A stretch of DNA of 64,000 bases, taken from the NCBI GenBank assembly GCA_021186555.1, contig JAJKFL010000014.1:26924033-26988032 (forward strand), given 5' to 3'. Position 1 is the stretch's first letter. Each line of letters opens with the position of its first letter. Below the pieces are notes generated by a model. That model was not told the DNA's origin, ran no database searches, and saw only the letters and a program-made list of their open reading frames with translations. This document shows positions 24,030-35,945 of this stretch, in pieces. The stretch is from Reticulitermes speratus. Lineage: Eukaryota > Arthropoda > Insecta > Blattodea > Rhinotermitidae. A program made the position numbers and the translations under genes.

Positions 24030-26366
24030 GAATAACGTGGTGTATTATAGAGAATTTCTGTTACTTATGAATGTGGTACGTTCCTCTACATACTCGTATA
24101 TCTATTCTTCCTACGTATACATGAATACAATTGTAGTTAGAAATGCAGATTTTCCAAATTCTACACAAAATCTCTTCCTATACAACCTACACTGAATGAC
24201 TGCACAGAAAGTACAATCATACAGTATGTTTTCAATGACATTTAAGTTATTTAACTGCTAAAGATCGTCCACAATTTTGTGAAACCAGTAGGTTCTTCGC
24301 CATGCTCAAAAAATTCCCCAAATTAATCATATTGTGAAGCTGATTAATTCTCTCAACTCCTTCTCCTTGTATTTATGTAACATAATTTGTACTCTTATGC
24401 CTATAGGAGCGTATTACTTTCCTCTTGAGTGCCACATGTTTTCTTTTACCACCTGCTATTTGATTTGATAATGCTAAAAAGAGTGTAATTTAAGAAGCCA
24501 GCATTATGCATTTTTCACTACACTCATCTTACTTGCTATTTCTTAGCTGTACATTCCTCTCAGCACTTTTTCAAACGCACCCTAAATCCCATAGAATGAA
24601 AGGCCAAATTTCACACCCATCTAAACTTTAGTTAAACATGTAGTAATTCAAATATAAAAAAACTATGAATTTTCATTGTACTGGAGGTACACGTGTTGCA
24701 TAATTGTACTGTAAAATTATACTATTTACAAAATTCATATTAAAATATCTTCTTAGCCTAAACCCATGCATTTGACTTAGCATTGAAATTCGATTCGGTC
24801 TTACATTGAACGTGTCTTCTGATCTGCCAGTGGCCGTATTTCTATTAATTATCACATGTGAATCACGTAGGGGGTGTCTGTTATAAAAACACGGCCTGCT
24901 TTAATTTTGCACTGCATTCGCATGAAAAACTTAGCTAAGATGCGAAAAATGTGTTAGTGTAGCCGGCTTTAGTATGTGGCTAGAGAGTAGGATGTAAATA
25001 AAGATGCAGTATTTGTTGAGCCATCTAGCTGAGGCGCGAAAACATAAAGTAAAAGCACCCACAATGCAGTAAGAGTGTCATTTTTTTACCAGGACTGGAA
25101 ATTATGTTTCTGTTGACGTGCTGAAAATGTCCATGTGAGTTCCGAAAGACAAGATTTCTTCCAAGTGATTCCCTCCTGAAACTTATGCTTGGATGCGCCT
25201 GTCTCTTGGGACGTGTCTGCTCCAACACTTTGCTCTCCACAATGTCGCCGCTCTGCCTCCACGTACTGGATACTTCCAGCAGCCCATATGGTTTCGTCGA
25301 AAGCAGCGAAACAAAGGTATATAGAACAAGTATTTTACCTTGTCTTTATATAAATATTATACAAGGTATAAAACGTGTATTTTAGGGATTCCAGCAGCTT
25401 TTATTCAAGACTCTTTTCTCTCGGGTAAATACTAGTGAGATAAATCCAAAAATGTGCTTAGATATTCGACCAGTCAGAATTTGCAGGAAAGAAGTAATAA
25501 TGCATATTACAATTTTGTGTAACGGGTTTAATAAAAATCTGTCAAAATTCCAAAACATGTAGAGCAAACCTGCCAAATATAGACGCCTTTTATGAAAGAG
25601 TACGTCTTCAGTTTTTGATTTTCTGTAGCGCATTACAGTGCGCAATTAAATTGTCCTGTCTTAATTTAATGGAGTCAAGCCAAATAACACAGATAATTCA
25701 AATCTGCATTGCAAGGAAAATAGTAACTTCAAAAGTCCTGCGTGGCCCATATTAGGAAATCATGTGGTCTTAATATGGGTCCGTGATCAGTCTCTTGTAA
25801 CAGTAAAATTATTTATTAATAATACAGTCAAGTACCTATTTGTTTTGTGGTGAAGGGCCACGCAGCAGATGCTACCTTACAACACAGGCATATCTAAACA
25901 TGAATTTTTGAAAGAACTAACAGAACAGTTACCGCTAAGAACGCGCCACAGGTCACAGGTGACTCAAGAGTAACTGTGTAAGCACTTCAGCAATACAAAC
26001 TCGTTGGGTACTCTACTGATGCCTCGATTTCTTCAGCACCTAGCGTAATGTTTTAATTAAAAAAAACATGGTACATGAACGTAACATATCAGAGACCATA
26101 TTAGACTATCACAGAGGGCTCATACTGAACATGTGGAGATCTGAAAATGTAACCATTTTGAAACAATACGCAAACACCGCAGAACATGAGGGAACATGTT
26201 AGTTGCACAAAATAAACACAGTATATTCATTCAGGAATACTGAATCGAGTATCAACCCTTACACTGTTACGTTAACCTCTTAAAGCCTAGTGGTTACTCT
26301 ATGTACCACCAGTTTTAACATTGAAAAATTCTACATTGTGCCCTCAGTGTATTTGTATGTTTTGTA
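24030..26366. other. No recognisable feature, 2.3 kb
   Basis: AT-rich. Nothing between the hAT MITE and the DD41D transposon could be assigned. Confidence 0.5.
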
Positions 26367-26368
26367 TA

Positions 26369-27881
26369 CAGGATGTCCCATGAGTAAAGGTCAATATTCT
26401 GGGAGGTCATAGTATCGGTCATTCTAAGCAACAAAGTGTATATGTACATGTATCCTATTCCGAACTGTTTCCGAGATAGAGCTATTTCACTGTACAGTAG
26501 TTTGGATTTGGCGCCCAATATTGTCCTTCCCTCCCGCCATACTGCGCCACTGTCTGAAGCATGTGAATCGGTGTGAAGCGTCAGTTGGCCGTTGTGACTG
26601 TTGATAGTGACATTGTAGGAGTGTTGTGAAAAATGCCGCACATCTTCACAAATGCCGAATATGCTGATATGCTGTACGTTGACGGCTTCTGCGATGGCAG
26701 TGCCACTGCTGCTGTTGAAGAATACCGTCGGCGGTTTCCTATGCGCAGACTAGGTGTGCAATACATTGCATGAATGTGGCACGCTTCCCAGTGCTCATGT
26801 TTCGTCTGAACGAGCACGTCAACATGTGGAGGAACAGGACAACATTCTTGCAATGGTACAGCGTAGCCCTACTACTGGCACGCGAAGAATTTCTGCACGT
26901 CTCGGTGTTTCACGAAGAAGCGTATGGCGAACATTGCACGAAGACGGCTTGTACCCATTTCACCCACAGCGTGTGCAAAATCTACACCCAGGGGACAGTG
27001 CCATGCGTCTAGAATTTTGTCATTGGTTACATACTAATCGCCAGTTGCTTCCATTAATACTATCCACTGATGAAGCTACTTTCACCCGTAACGCAATCAA
27101 CAACACATGTAACTCACATCGATGGTCTCACGACAATCGACATGGTACTGTGGAAACAAATTTTCAGCGTCGTTTCTCTATCAATGTGTGGTGCGGTATG
27201 ATCGATGACATGTTGATTGGTCCCGTTATTTTAGACGGTCTTATGACTGGACAAAATTACCTAGACTTTCTGCAAAATGGATTACCAGAACAACTAGAGG
27301 ATGTTCCTTTGGCTACACGGATTGCTATGTACTTTCAGCATGACGGAGCCCCTTCTCATTATACCCGACTTGTGATGGAACATCTCAATGGCACTTTCCC
27401 TAATCGGTGGATCGGTCGTGGCAGTACCATTAACTGGCCATCAAGATCTCTAGACCTAACCCCGTTAGATTTGTGGAATTTGATGAAGAGTGAAGTGTAC
27501 ATAACAAAAGTGGATACACGAGACGAACTGCTCGATCACATAATGGATGTTATCGCCCGCATAAAGGAACGTCAAGATGCACTCAGACGAGCAACACGCC
27601 ATGTCCTCACACGAGTTGCAAAGTGCATTGATGTTGACGGTGGAATTTGTGAAAATGTATTATACTAGGTAAACTGCACCAACTTTGTAACTTGAACAAT
27701 AAATACCGGTATTGAACAAAAGTACGTAATATCTCTTTCTTATCAACAATTTGGAACTGTACAGTGAAATAGCTCTATCTCGGAAACCGTTCGGAATAGG
27801 ACACATGTACATACATTTTTGCGTAGAATGACCTATACTATGACCTCCCAGAATATTGACCTTTCCTCCTGGGACACTCTG
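26369..27881 (+). mobile_element. DD41D Tc1/mariner transposon with about 127-bp TIRs
   Basis: This is a nearly complete 1.5-kb DNA transposon. The left end (26369, after TA at 26367-26368) and right end (27881, before TA at 27882-27883) are inverted copies of each other over about 127 bp: left 26369-26497, right 27756-27881. The TIRs share blocks such as GGTCAATATTCTGGGAGGTC and TAGAGCTATTTCACTGTACA (both read on the left side). Differences are scattered, so the copy is not brand new. It lies in the large adenylyl cyclase intron, in the opposite orientation to the gene. It encodes one transposase, now frameshifted (see the pseudogene entry). TA target duplication and TIRs are as expected for the Tc1/mariner superfamily. 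Confidence 0.93.
26633..27668 (+). pseudogene. Tc1/mariner transposase (DD41D), one frameshift
   Basis: This is a cut-and-paste transposase. The first frame starts at ATG 26633 (MPHIFTNAEYADML) with an N-terminal helix-turn-helix region, and runs to a stop at 26771-26773. The sequence then continues in another frame from about 26750, in a 304-codon open frame ending at 27668. That frame holds a second DNA-binding region (ISARLGVSRRSVWRTL) and the DDE/D catalytic core. Numbered from 26754, the visible catalytic residues are D106 (STDEATF), D197 (FQHDGAPSH) and D239 (LTPLD), giving 41 residues between the second and third Asp, the spacing of the rosa-like DD41D group. The frame break falls about 26745-26755, where a few residues of the linker seem lost. 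Just after D239 the usual two aromatic residues are missing, consistent with an in-frame 6-bp deletion. The codon at 26754 is GTG and is not a real start. Frameshift and deletion suggest an inactive copy. Confidence 0.9.
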
Positions 27882-28289
27882 TATATATAAGAAAAAAGTC
27901 GAATTTTGGGATGTGTGTAAATAAAATGGATCCGCTTTCGTTCTTAAAGTGATTAATTGAAGGCCGTGTTAAAACACTTTTTAAAACCCCTAACAGTTTA
28001 TATAAAATATTCTTTCGAAGTCTGGCTTTGGTTTTCAGCTTCTGTCTAAAGTAATAGGCCACTAGAAATAATTTTCTGAAGAAGGCGTAACTAATTTAAC
28101 GGGTTTACGTATGTAAAACTCCGTCCATATCCTTAAGTAAATTAGCCCTTGAATTAAGGAAACTAAATCAAAACTAAAGCCAGTTCAATTAAAATTGATT
28201 CCGTGCTTTGGATCTTATTACTTGTGGAGGAATTCATCATGGTGGTGGTGATGGTTGTGGTGGGACATTTGTTAATGCACATAAATATA

Positions 28290-28554
28290 TGTTTAATGTG
28301 GCACAAGAGTGTAGCTTGGGCCTGCGCCGCCTCATTGTGAGGTATCTAGATCACATATAATTAGACGCGCGCGCTAGCTGGCCACACACGCGGTAGGACT
28401 CCGCTGAATGAGTGATCAGCTCGTCGCAGAGGCCGCTACCTACACAACAAACACAACGAACATCCATTCCTACAGCGGGATTCGAAGCCGCGACCTCAGC
28501 AATCGAGCGGTTCTAGATCTATGCCTTAGACCGCACGGCCACCGGGATCGGCGC
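28290..28554 (-). mobile_element. tRNA-derived SINE, third copy of the 57.5-kb family
   Basis: On the minus strand from 28554: GCCGATCCCGGTGGCCGTGC, GGTCTAAGGCATAGATC, B box GCGGCTTCGAATCCCGC, and the shared body TCGTCCAG-like and GAGTCCTACCGCGTGTGTGG segment. The flanks CACATAAATAT (28278-28288) and CACACAAATAT (28555-28565) look like an eroded target duplication. Confidence 0.8.
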
Positions 28555-28630
28555 CACACAAATATGGCTTTCGTAATTAAGACGTACAGTTCAGTGTATT
28601 CTTTTTTATGTGTTTATAAAAATATTCGTG

Positions 28631-28770
28631 ATTCAATTCAATTCAATTCAATTCAATTTAGTTCTTTATTATTAATTTGCTGGCACAATAGCCGGAAGAC
28701 TAATTACAGAGAGCACAGAATTAAGAGTACACAAAACACATGACAACCGAAAACACATAGAAGAGAGATA
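28631..28770 (-). mobile_element. Possible LINE 3' end with (TTGAA)n tail
   Basis: Read on the minus strand, a non-coding block (about 28765-28670) ends in AATAATAAAGAAC and then (TTGAA)n (28659-28631). A polyadenylation-like AATAAA neighbourhood followed by a pentanucleotide tail looks like a non-LTR 3' end. No reverse transcriptase residues are visible. Confidence 0.3.
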
Positions 28771-29160
28771 ACAGGAAATCACATCTAAAAACAGCATTAG
28801 TAATGTGATAATTGTCAGAGTAAATATTGTTAAGAGAGATTATTTGTTCCTGAGTGTATTAATATTACAGTTTCATTCAATTCAATTGTTAAATTAACAG
28901 TCGAATGCAACAATATACAGATACACAGATACTGCACAATTATTTTACAAAGGAAGAAGAAGCAAAACGAAGGTGCAAAATGTAATCAGATTAATTACAA
29001 ATATCCTAACAAAATTAAACCACAATTGACATGAAAGGTCAGCGACCGAAGTACAGCGTAGAATCGGTTTGTTCTGATTTATTTTGTAAAAATATCTACA
29101 GCTAACATATCGCTAAACAAAACGGACCTTCCGTGGATTATGCCGCGCCCTACTGATGGC

Positions 29161-29181
29161 ATTAATAATAATAATAATAAA
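29161..29181. repeat. (TAA)n microsatellite
   Basis: Six AAT/TAA trinucleotide units. Confidence 0.9.
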
Positions 29182-29832
29182 TATGTGTAATGATAATAAC
29201 CGCACTATGGAAATCGAAAAATACATTTCCATCATAATGGGAAAATATGGCCTTTGCATTGCAGGAAGCTTCAACATTTTTAACAAAATATCTTCACCGT
29301 TATTATCTGATTCAACTTCATGTTCAAACATAATCGGCCAAGGGTGACAGTATTTAAAACCTTTAGAACTTATGTACGACTAAATCACTTATAAAATTTA
29401 AGTTTCTCTCTCACAGCGAATAAAACCCTTCTCCATTAAAAAGACCAGTTGGCAAACATTATTTAGGGGAAGTAGTCGCTCTTTATTCTGAGAATTGTAT
29501 GAAACACATAAATATACTACATGACAAAATGCAGAGCCGTTTAATGTTAAAGCAAGTGGTGCCTGTAATTATCATTGGGCTTTAAATGCTTAACAGCCGT
29601 TGGTTAAACACGAAAATTGTATACGCTATGCTCAGAGAAAGAGAAATAAGCAGAGAATCCTTTACACAACTCTCTTTTCTTCTATACTTCACACCGGCAG
29701 CTTTTTCTGTTTCTTATTTTGGAGGCCTGCTTTCGATTCTCGGCTCGGAGGTAGGATACACCGTCTAAGGATTTTCGTGGTTTCTCTCATCATCCCCTTC
29801 TAAAGAAATTTAACAATGCTACCTAATATAGG

Positions 29833-30146
29833 GGGGCCACGCGGTGACGAAGCTGGTTGAGGCACTGCGCTACGAGGCGGAAGGTTGCGGGTTCGATTCC
29901 CGATGGTGTCACTGGAATTTTTCATTGACATAATCCTTTCGGTCGCACTGTGGCCCTGGGGTCGACTCAGCTTCTAACAGAAATGAGTATCAGGAATATT
30001 TCCTGGGGGGTAAAGGCGGACGGTGTGTAGGGCTAACAACCTTACCACCTTCATGTGCCGATTGTCTTGAAATCTGGGAGCCTCAACCTCCTGGAATCCT
30101 AAGGGTCTTTCCAGGCCTTTAATGTGATTGCTTTACCTTTACCTTT
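29833..30146 (+). mobile_element. tRNA-derived SINE with (TTTACC)n tail and 12-bp TSD
   Basis: The tRNA-like head (29835-29915) carries an A-box region (GGTTGAGGCACTGCG) and a B box (GGGTTCGATTCCCG). A roughly 220-bp body follows, ending in three TTTACC repeats. The direct repeat ACCTAATATAGG flanks it at 29821-29832 and 30147-30158. A second copy of the body lies inverted at 19930-20205. RNA polymerase III promoter boxes and target duplication support a LINE-mobilised SINE. Confidence 0.9.
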
Positions 30147-30907
30147 ACCTAATATAGGCCCCGAAGCCGGTGTTTTAACTAAGGATTTTAATAGTTTTAT
30201 ATCAGTCTCCGTTAGGCAAACTCTGAACTAACACTTAGATGCCGATTATTTTTTCAGCGTTCCCATTTCGTCATTAAAAATTATTTGCTTTTTCAGTTCG
30301 GAAAACCCCGATGAGTAAACTAAGGAAGGATTCACAATAGCAGAAAAATTACCGTTGGTCGCATTTTCAGCCGTATTCAGTACACCAATTTTCTGGCTGC
30401 ATTATAAAGTTTACATCAAAGGGGTAGACTTCATTTCTCCTGATTGATCCTCAATAGAACCCAGACTTTCGACAATCCTTACAGCATCTCCTACCGGGAA
30501 TTGGATTTCTGCGGAGAAGGTTGGAAGCGCTTCGTCTGTGTAGTTCGCAAGGACAGAGCTGGTAATAACTGTCAGGGTATGTTGCCAACCGGGTGCTGTG
30601 CACATCAATAACTTGCGAGTCAAAAGAACACACAATAAAGAACTTGATACCCTGGGAAATGAAAATGTGTTTTCTACCCGTAGCTTTAAGTTTTATGGCA
30701 CGTTACCCACTCCTAAAGCCGTTCTATACTGCAATCAACACATCCTTCAGAGACAAGACCTGAAGTTTGTGTCTGAGGAAACAGGAAGAGTTTAAACTAG
30801 GAATTAATAGGCCTATTATCGTCATTATATTTTCATATACATTAATTTCTTCTGGCGTTAACGTCTGAACTATGATTCAAAATAAGATATAGTAAGTTTA
30901 CATTGTA

Positions 30908-31190
30908 AAGGAGCCGTGTCATGGCTCAGGCGGTTAGTCGCCGGCCGCTCACCGCGGAGGCCCGGGTTCGATCCCGGGTTGGTCCATGTGGGATTTGTAG
31001 TGGACAAAGTGGCACTAGGACAGGATTTTCTTCGAGTACTTCGATTTTCCCCTGTCAATTTCATTCCACCGGTGCTCCATTAAAATGGAAAAGCAGAAAA
31101 AACCTCATCTTCATCGCAGGGTGGCACAATAAGCCTTCAATGCTGCGGTGCGTCCGTAGCATCTGCTGCGGGCCCTTCAATAAAAATATA
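30908..31190 (+). mobile_element. tRNA-derived SINE (third family)
   Basis: The head has a textbook A box (TGGCTCAGGCGGTTAGTCG) and B box (GGGTTCGATCCCGGG). A body follows (GTGGGATTTGTAGTGGACAA, GGACAGGATTTTCTTCGAGT, CCCCTGTCAATTTCATTCCA) ending near (AT)n at 31185-31195. The continuous body after the head argues against a functional tRNA gene. An eroded second copy lies at 34440. Confidence 0.85.
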
Positions 31191-31720
31191 TATATTTTTC
31201 TTAGAATTCTTCTATCAAAGATGGAGGAAAGGATCTCCCGAAACCTTAGTAACTGGCAGTTATGAAGTCGGCTCCGAAAGACAGTAATCTTCCTAGTTAC
31301 CCTTGCGAGAGCATTCAGCCCTGAAAAATATAACGAAAATAATATTTGCAATAACAATCATTAAATTTCTAAATTTAACTAATAAATGACAATGGCGTGT
31401 AGCGTATACGTTTATGATCAGATTTTAATTTGTTAGAGGCGTCATTTGTTGAAATAGATTCATCTTTTTCTAGAATATCTTCAACGTTTTTGAACACTGC
31501 ATCTATAATTTTGTACTCTGTCTGAAAAAACGCTTCAGTTTCCAAGCATGCAAAACTGAAACGCGTTCCGCTAAAGAACAGCTGTGCTGGTGCTTGAAAG
31601 ACAGGCCTTTGGTCTGCTGGCCGAATAATGCTTACAGATTATTTAATTTAAAAAACACTTTTCCACAACAACCATCATTCCAATAGTTTGGCTGCCGACC
31701 TCCCATACAGGGCCAAGTTT

Positions 31721-31792
31721 CTTCTTCTTCTTATCATCCTCCTCCTTGTTATCCTCCTCCTCCTCCTCATTCTTCTTTTTCAACGGCTGTGT
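31721..31792. repeat. Pyrimidine-rich (CTT/CCT)n tract
   Basis: TTC and TCC trinucleotides; the transcribed (minus) strand is purine-rich GAA/GGA here. Confidence 0.85.
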
Positions 31793-32694
31793 ATTTGGCT
31801 CTGTGGCCTGTTCGTATTGAAATTTTTCTTCTAAAACTGTTTATTTTCAGACGGTTGTTAGAGCTTCTTCGGTGTGTATAAGTTTCCTTTTCCACACTGA
31901 ATACAACTCTTTGTTAATAATAAATAATATTTGTTATTTTGGCCGCATGTTTTGCAATAATCAGGCTTTGAAATAACAAATTCATGCATAGAACTCTTTA
32001 CAGTATATGATGATTATGAGCGCGTCTTCTTTGCTTGCGGTAGATTTACTTATTTAGCTCTATATTTTTAAAGTCAGTTCACAAATTGAATTCCATAATT
32101 ATTTTAGTAAGTAATTTTTAATGGCTCCCCATCGGCATTGGTCTTTTCGTTATTTGTTTTCATATTAAGGTTTCATTTCCTGTTCTGTTTTGCCCCGAAT
32201 CTTACATACATTATTATCTTTCAATTTATTGAGTCAAGCGTCGTTAGACTGTTGAGATGTGTTCAGATCATCAGAAGGCTTGTACGTACCGCAGGACAGC
32301 ACAAACAGAAAAAGTGCGGACATGCATAGATTATCCCTGTTACGATTGGGATCAGATGACAGGTCATCACACTTTAGTAATTAACATAGCGTTTTGACAT
32401 GGCTTATTAGTCAGTGCTGGACAAATGTTGTTCAGAGTGCTGATAGCATGATTAGCGCTGAATGTGTCTTACATGATTTACATTTAGTGGCCGGAAATTT
32501 GATACCCCCGGTATACAGAGGACATATTCTTCGTGCAGAACATAACCATACGTGGAACAAGTGTAGAGCATTGAGGTAGAGCACGATATGTCTACACTTA
32601 CCGTAACATACAAAAAAGGCCTGTAGTATTCAAGTTTTCACAAACTAATGTCCATGAACATTACAGAATTTAACAATAGAAAACTTGAGTATCA

Positions 32695-32828
32695 GGTCTC
32701 CTGCCATGTGACTTTTGGTAGTTGGCAGAGTGGTTCCCGACGTTTCGAAGGCACTGTGTTCCTTCGAAACGTCAGTTATCACTCACCCAATGACACAGCC
32801 ACTTATCTGAGAAGGCCTGAATCCTCAG
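32695..32828. mobile_element. Head-to-head foldback element
   Basis: An inverted repeat centred near 32757: GTTCCCGACGTTTCGAAGG on the left, CCTTCGAAACGTCAGTTATC on the right, with outer arms AGTGGTT/CACTCACCCAATGACACAGC. The right side carries GAAAC-GTCA-GT-T. No target duplication seen. Close relative of 5745-5895. Confidence 0.7.
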
Positions 32829-34439
32829 AAATACTAGTATAAAACTCAGATCTCGTAATAAATCATTCACAAAGTTTTACTGAAATTGTAAAAAACTCGA
32901 CGTATTTAACAAAAGCATTTGAACAGCTGCGCACAACTTAATGTGCTTAAGAAACTCTCTGGGCAAGAAGAGTGGGTCAAGTGATTATTACATACGACCA
33001 AAGTTAAGATATAAAAATACGTAAATAGAAACGAAAAAATATATAAAACTTTATTTGCATATATACCTGTCTAATGGTGAAATATGTCATATTGAAATGC
33101 GTCGTCCGTAGACCACATATTTTCATACCTTACGTTTTATACATACATTCTCTCTTACTTGCTTTGTTTCTTTCTTTCGTTCTCTATTTTCTTGCATTTC
33201 TTTCCTATTCAACATATCTCAACAGTCGCAATATTGAAGCCCCGAAAGTTATTACGTTCAGCGATACAAACCTGCCTGAGACAGTGACACACACATACAT
33301 GTATCTTTCCGGATTTTCAGTGATCGGGCAACTTACCATACATGATTGGGGAATCACTGTCAGTGTTAGGAGCTTGAATGAAGCTAAAACAGTCAATGTT
33401 CTTCCCTTCGTAGACTACAGTAAATCTATATTACACGTAAATATTCAGTTTCTACCTTACAGAGAACACTATGCTCCTAATGTATAAAGAACAGTCAGTG
33501 AGTGATGTCATAGGAAAATTATGGCCGTTTTCGTAAGAATCATACGGAGAACATAAACACAACAAATGGACAGAAGTTACAGATTTAGAAGGATAAATCT
33601 GACAGTACACGTGTTTATTAACCACTAGACTAAACAGGCTTAATATTGCCATGTGTTTGTATCCTACAATGAATGGAATGCGGAAATGGCAGTAACAATC
33701 AGAGGTGCAAAAGGTGTGGCTTTTAGAGTCAAATGAAAACGGTTCAATTCCTTACATTTTTCCAAACAGAAATCCGTCAGTACCGGAATTCAATTGTTCT
33801 TCATTTTTACGTTTGTTAATCTGGATGACACTTTTCTCTGTGGCCTAGGACTTACACTTCATAACAATTAGTTATAAATCACAGCGCCATACGGCCAGTA
33901 GCACACACCCACAGGAAGAACAATTGCTGTTGAGTGAAATGTTATTGTGACAGGTTGCAGTGAATAAGGGGAAAAACTTTCGTACGTGAGGTGAAGCTTC
34001 TGACACACTAAAACTTTTATCTTATAATATTTTCGTAATATAACGTTTCAAGTCCTTGTGGATATCCTCTTCTGATTTTCCTCTCCTTTCAACTCGTGTA
34101 TCGATTTATGTTTTAATCCCCCCTCTCTTTGCACTCTTTCCCAACACAATACTTTGTTAATTTATATTCTTTTCACAGTTGCTACATCAGTATTCATTAA
34201 AAGAGATACGGATTTTTTAAAATTCTGTCGGTTATTCGAAAAGACATCGAAAACTTTCATCAATTTCCTTCCACCATTTCAAGCAGCTTCTTGAACCGAG
34301 AGAGATGTATTTTATTCATGTGAAAGAACGACCAGTTTATTAATGTAAGGTCTGTTTTTTTTATAGAATGCAAGACTTTGAATACAATTTTTAATAAAAA
34401 TGATTAAATATTTCACTCTTATTCACCCTAACCTCTCAT

Positions 34440-34630
34440 CATGGAGGCTGGGTTTTGATCTTACACCAGTCTCTGTGGGATTTATGTTGTACGAGGTAGC
34501 ATTGGGGCAGGTTTTTATCCGAGTACTTGGATTTCCTCCTGTCAGTATTATTCCGTCAGTGCGGCATACACGTATTTAATTCATCTGCCACTGACTGTAT
34601 TAATTGTAGCACCTGACAGCGTCGTTAAGC
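34440..34630 (+). mobile_element. Diverged copy of the 30908 SINE
   Basis: Plus strand: GGCTGGGTTTTGATCTTACA (B-box remnant), GTGGGATTTATGTTGTACGA, GGCAGGTTTTTATCCGAGTA, TTGGATTTCCTCCTGTCAGT, matching the 30908 body in order with many substitutions. The A-box half is missing. Confidence 0.65.
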
Positions 34631-34789
34631 AACACACTTCTCGCTCCGCCCTCCCCTCCCTCTTCCTCTTTGCTTCAGTTCTGCCAAGCATATTCTGGGA
34701 TATAATCTTAAAATAGACCATGTTGGCTTGATTACATATCCCTCCCCTGCAGAATTTACGATATATTCATCCTTACGTTCTGGATTATA

Positions 34790-35358
34790 CAGAGTGTATC
34801 TAAAAATGCTTGGACAAACTTCAGGAGTGAATTCGACACACGACAGCAATCTATATCAATATATGTCCACAAACTCCTAGTTTTCGAGGTACGGCCCAAC
34901 AGTGAGTTGATTCTATCCTTTAGGTCCGTATCTATGAGGACACTTAAAACCCTAGTGTATTCAGCTCCAATTGAAAATGAAGAGACACTGCACCAACGCA
35001 ATTTGATGCCTGTCAAAACATTTGCAACAGCTCCGGGACCATTAAAAGAATGCGACAATTCATGATCAGACGTGTCCATGCGTGCATTGATTCAGGTGGA
35101 GGAAGTTTTCAGCATTTGTTGTGAATTGTGACTTCACAGAAACAACTCAACAGTTATTAAATTCGGAACGTGTATTGTAAGTGAATTGTGTCAGTTGTAA
35201 GTGAAATATTACACAGTTAGGGTATCTATTGTTGAATGTAGTATTTCAAATAAACCCAAAAAAATCATTTCCTTACTTGTGGTTGTATGAACTTTTCTTT
35301 TTTTGGTGTAAAGAACTCACTGTTGACGTTTGTCTAAGCATTTTAGGTACACCCGTTG
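34790..35358 (+). mobile_element. Internally deleted Tc1/mariner-like element
   Basis: The left end (34790, after TA) and right end (35358, before TA) are imperfect inverted repeats sharing CTAAAAATGCTTGGACAAAC (left side); the right arm spans about 35322-35358. Between them, about 34920-35125 on the plus strand, a decayed peptide can be read (RTLKTLVYSAPIENEETLHQ, then later MRALIQVEEVF). It resembles the C-terminal tail of a Tc1/mariner transposase and contains stop codons. The catalytic core is missing, so this is a short relic of a relative of the 26.4-kb element rather than a pure MITE. Confidence 0.75.
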
Positions 35359-35727
35359 TAGCCAGTTTAGTTTAAAGATTTTCGTTAAATAGATTAACAG
35401 TTATAACTGAATAGGTGGCGGTGGTGTAGAAACATAAAACGTAAGACGTTCTGTTTTATTTGTAAGCGTTGGAGCCCACAGATCTGGTAGGATTGAAATG
35501 TTGGACACCTTTGCATGCCAGGTGTATATTATTGACAGTTTTTCTCTGTATTTTAATTATATTACAAGGAAACATGTATGTTGATAAGGAACACGTATAA
35601 AGTTATCATATCTACCAATACTTACAGGATATGCTGTATTTTATAACTCAATGTTTGAAGTGTAATGAAGGTAAAATATGAATAAAAGTAAAGTTTTCCT
35701 TGTGTACGCCTGTAAGACATATGAGAA

Positions 35728-35945
35728 AATGGAGGTATAACTCCACTCATTTTTGACCTCAACATGGAATGGATATAAGTGACCAGCTTCACGTTTCGAC
35801 CGCTTTGAATGGGAGGCTGTGTGAGTCAGAGCCAGTCTGGACACTTAGACGACGAGGAAAATATGTTGCCTCTGCCGAGGATTTAACCACGGTTCGTCGG
35901 CTGTCCATTCCGCATCCTAGTCATACAAACTAAGCCATTTCAGTG
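35728..35945 (-). mobile_element. Diverged tRNA-derived SINE (second-family relative)
   Basis: Minus strand from about 35943: GGCTTAGTTTGTATGACTAG (A-box region), GTGGTTAAATCCTCGGC (mutated B box), CAGACTGGCTCTGACTC, and GAGTGGAGTTATACCTCC near the end. It is the same subfamily as 12790 and 60030. The damaged B box suggests it is no longer transcribed from its own promoter. Confidence 0.65.

Larger units (their letters stand above)
31200..34430. other. Mostly featureless; holds one foldback
   Basis: Apart from the pyrimidine tract (31721) and the foldback at 32695, no feature. A 137-codon plus-strand frame at 33074-33487, Leu/Phe-rich at its N-terminal end, has no recognisable domain and is probably chance. 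GGTTCAATTCC at 33750 is a lone B-box-like string. Confidence 0.4.

Noticed and set aside
26315..26853. Minus-strand open frames of 90-108 codons at the transposon's left end
   Set aside because: They are antisense readings of the TIR and of the first transposase frame.
30912..30990. Functional tRNA gene
   Set aside because: A and B boxes are good, but the tRNA-like part runs directly into a SINE body that recurs at 34440, and there is no acceptor-stem closure or T-run terminator.
33074..33487. 137-codon plus-strand open frame with a hydrophobic N-terminal half
   Set aside because: AT-rich sequence, no known motif, no supporting splice sites; chance frame is more likely.
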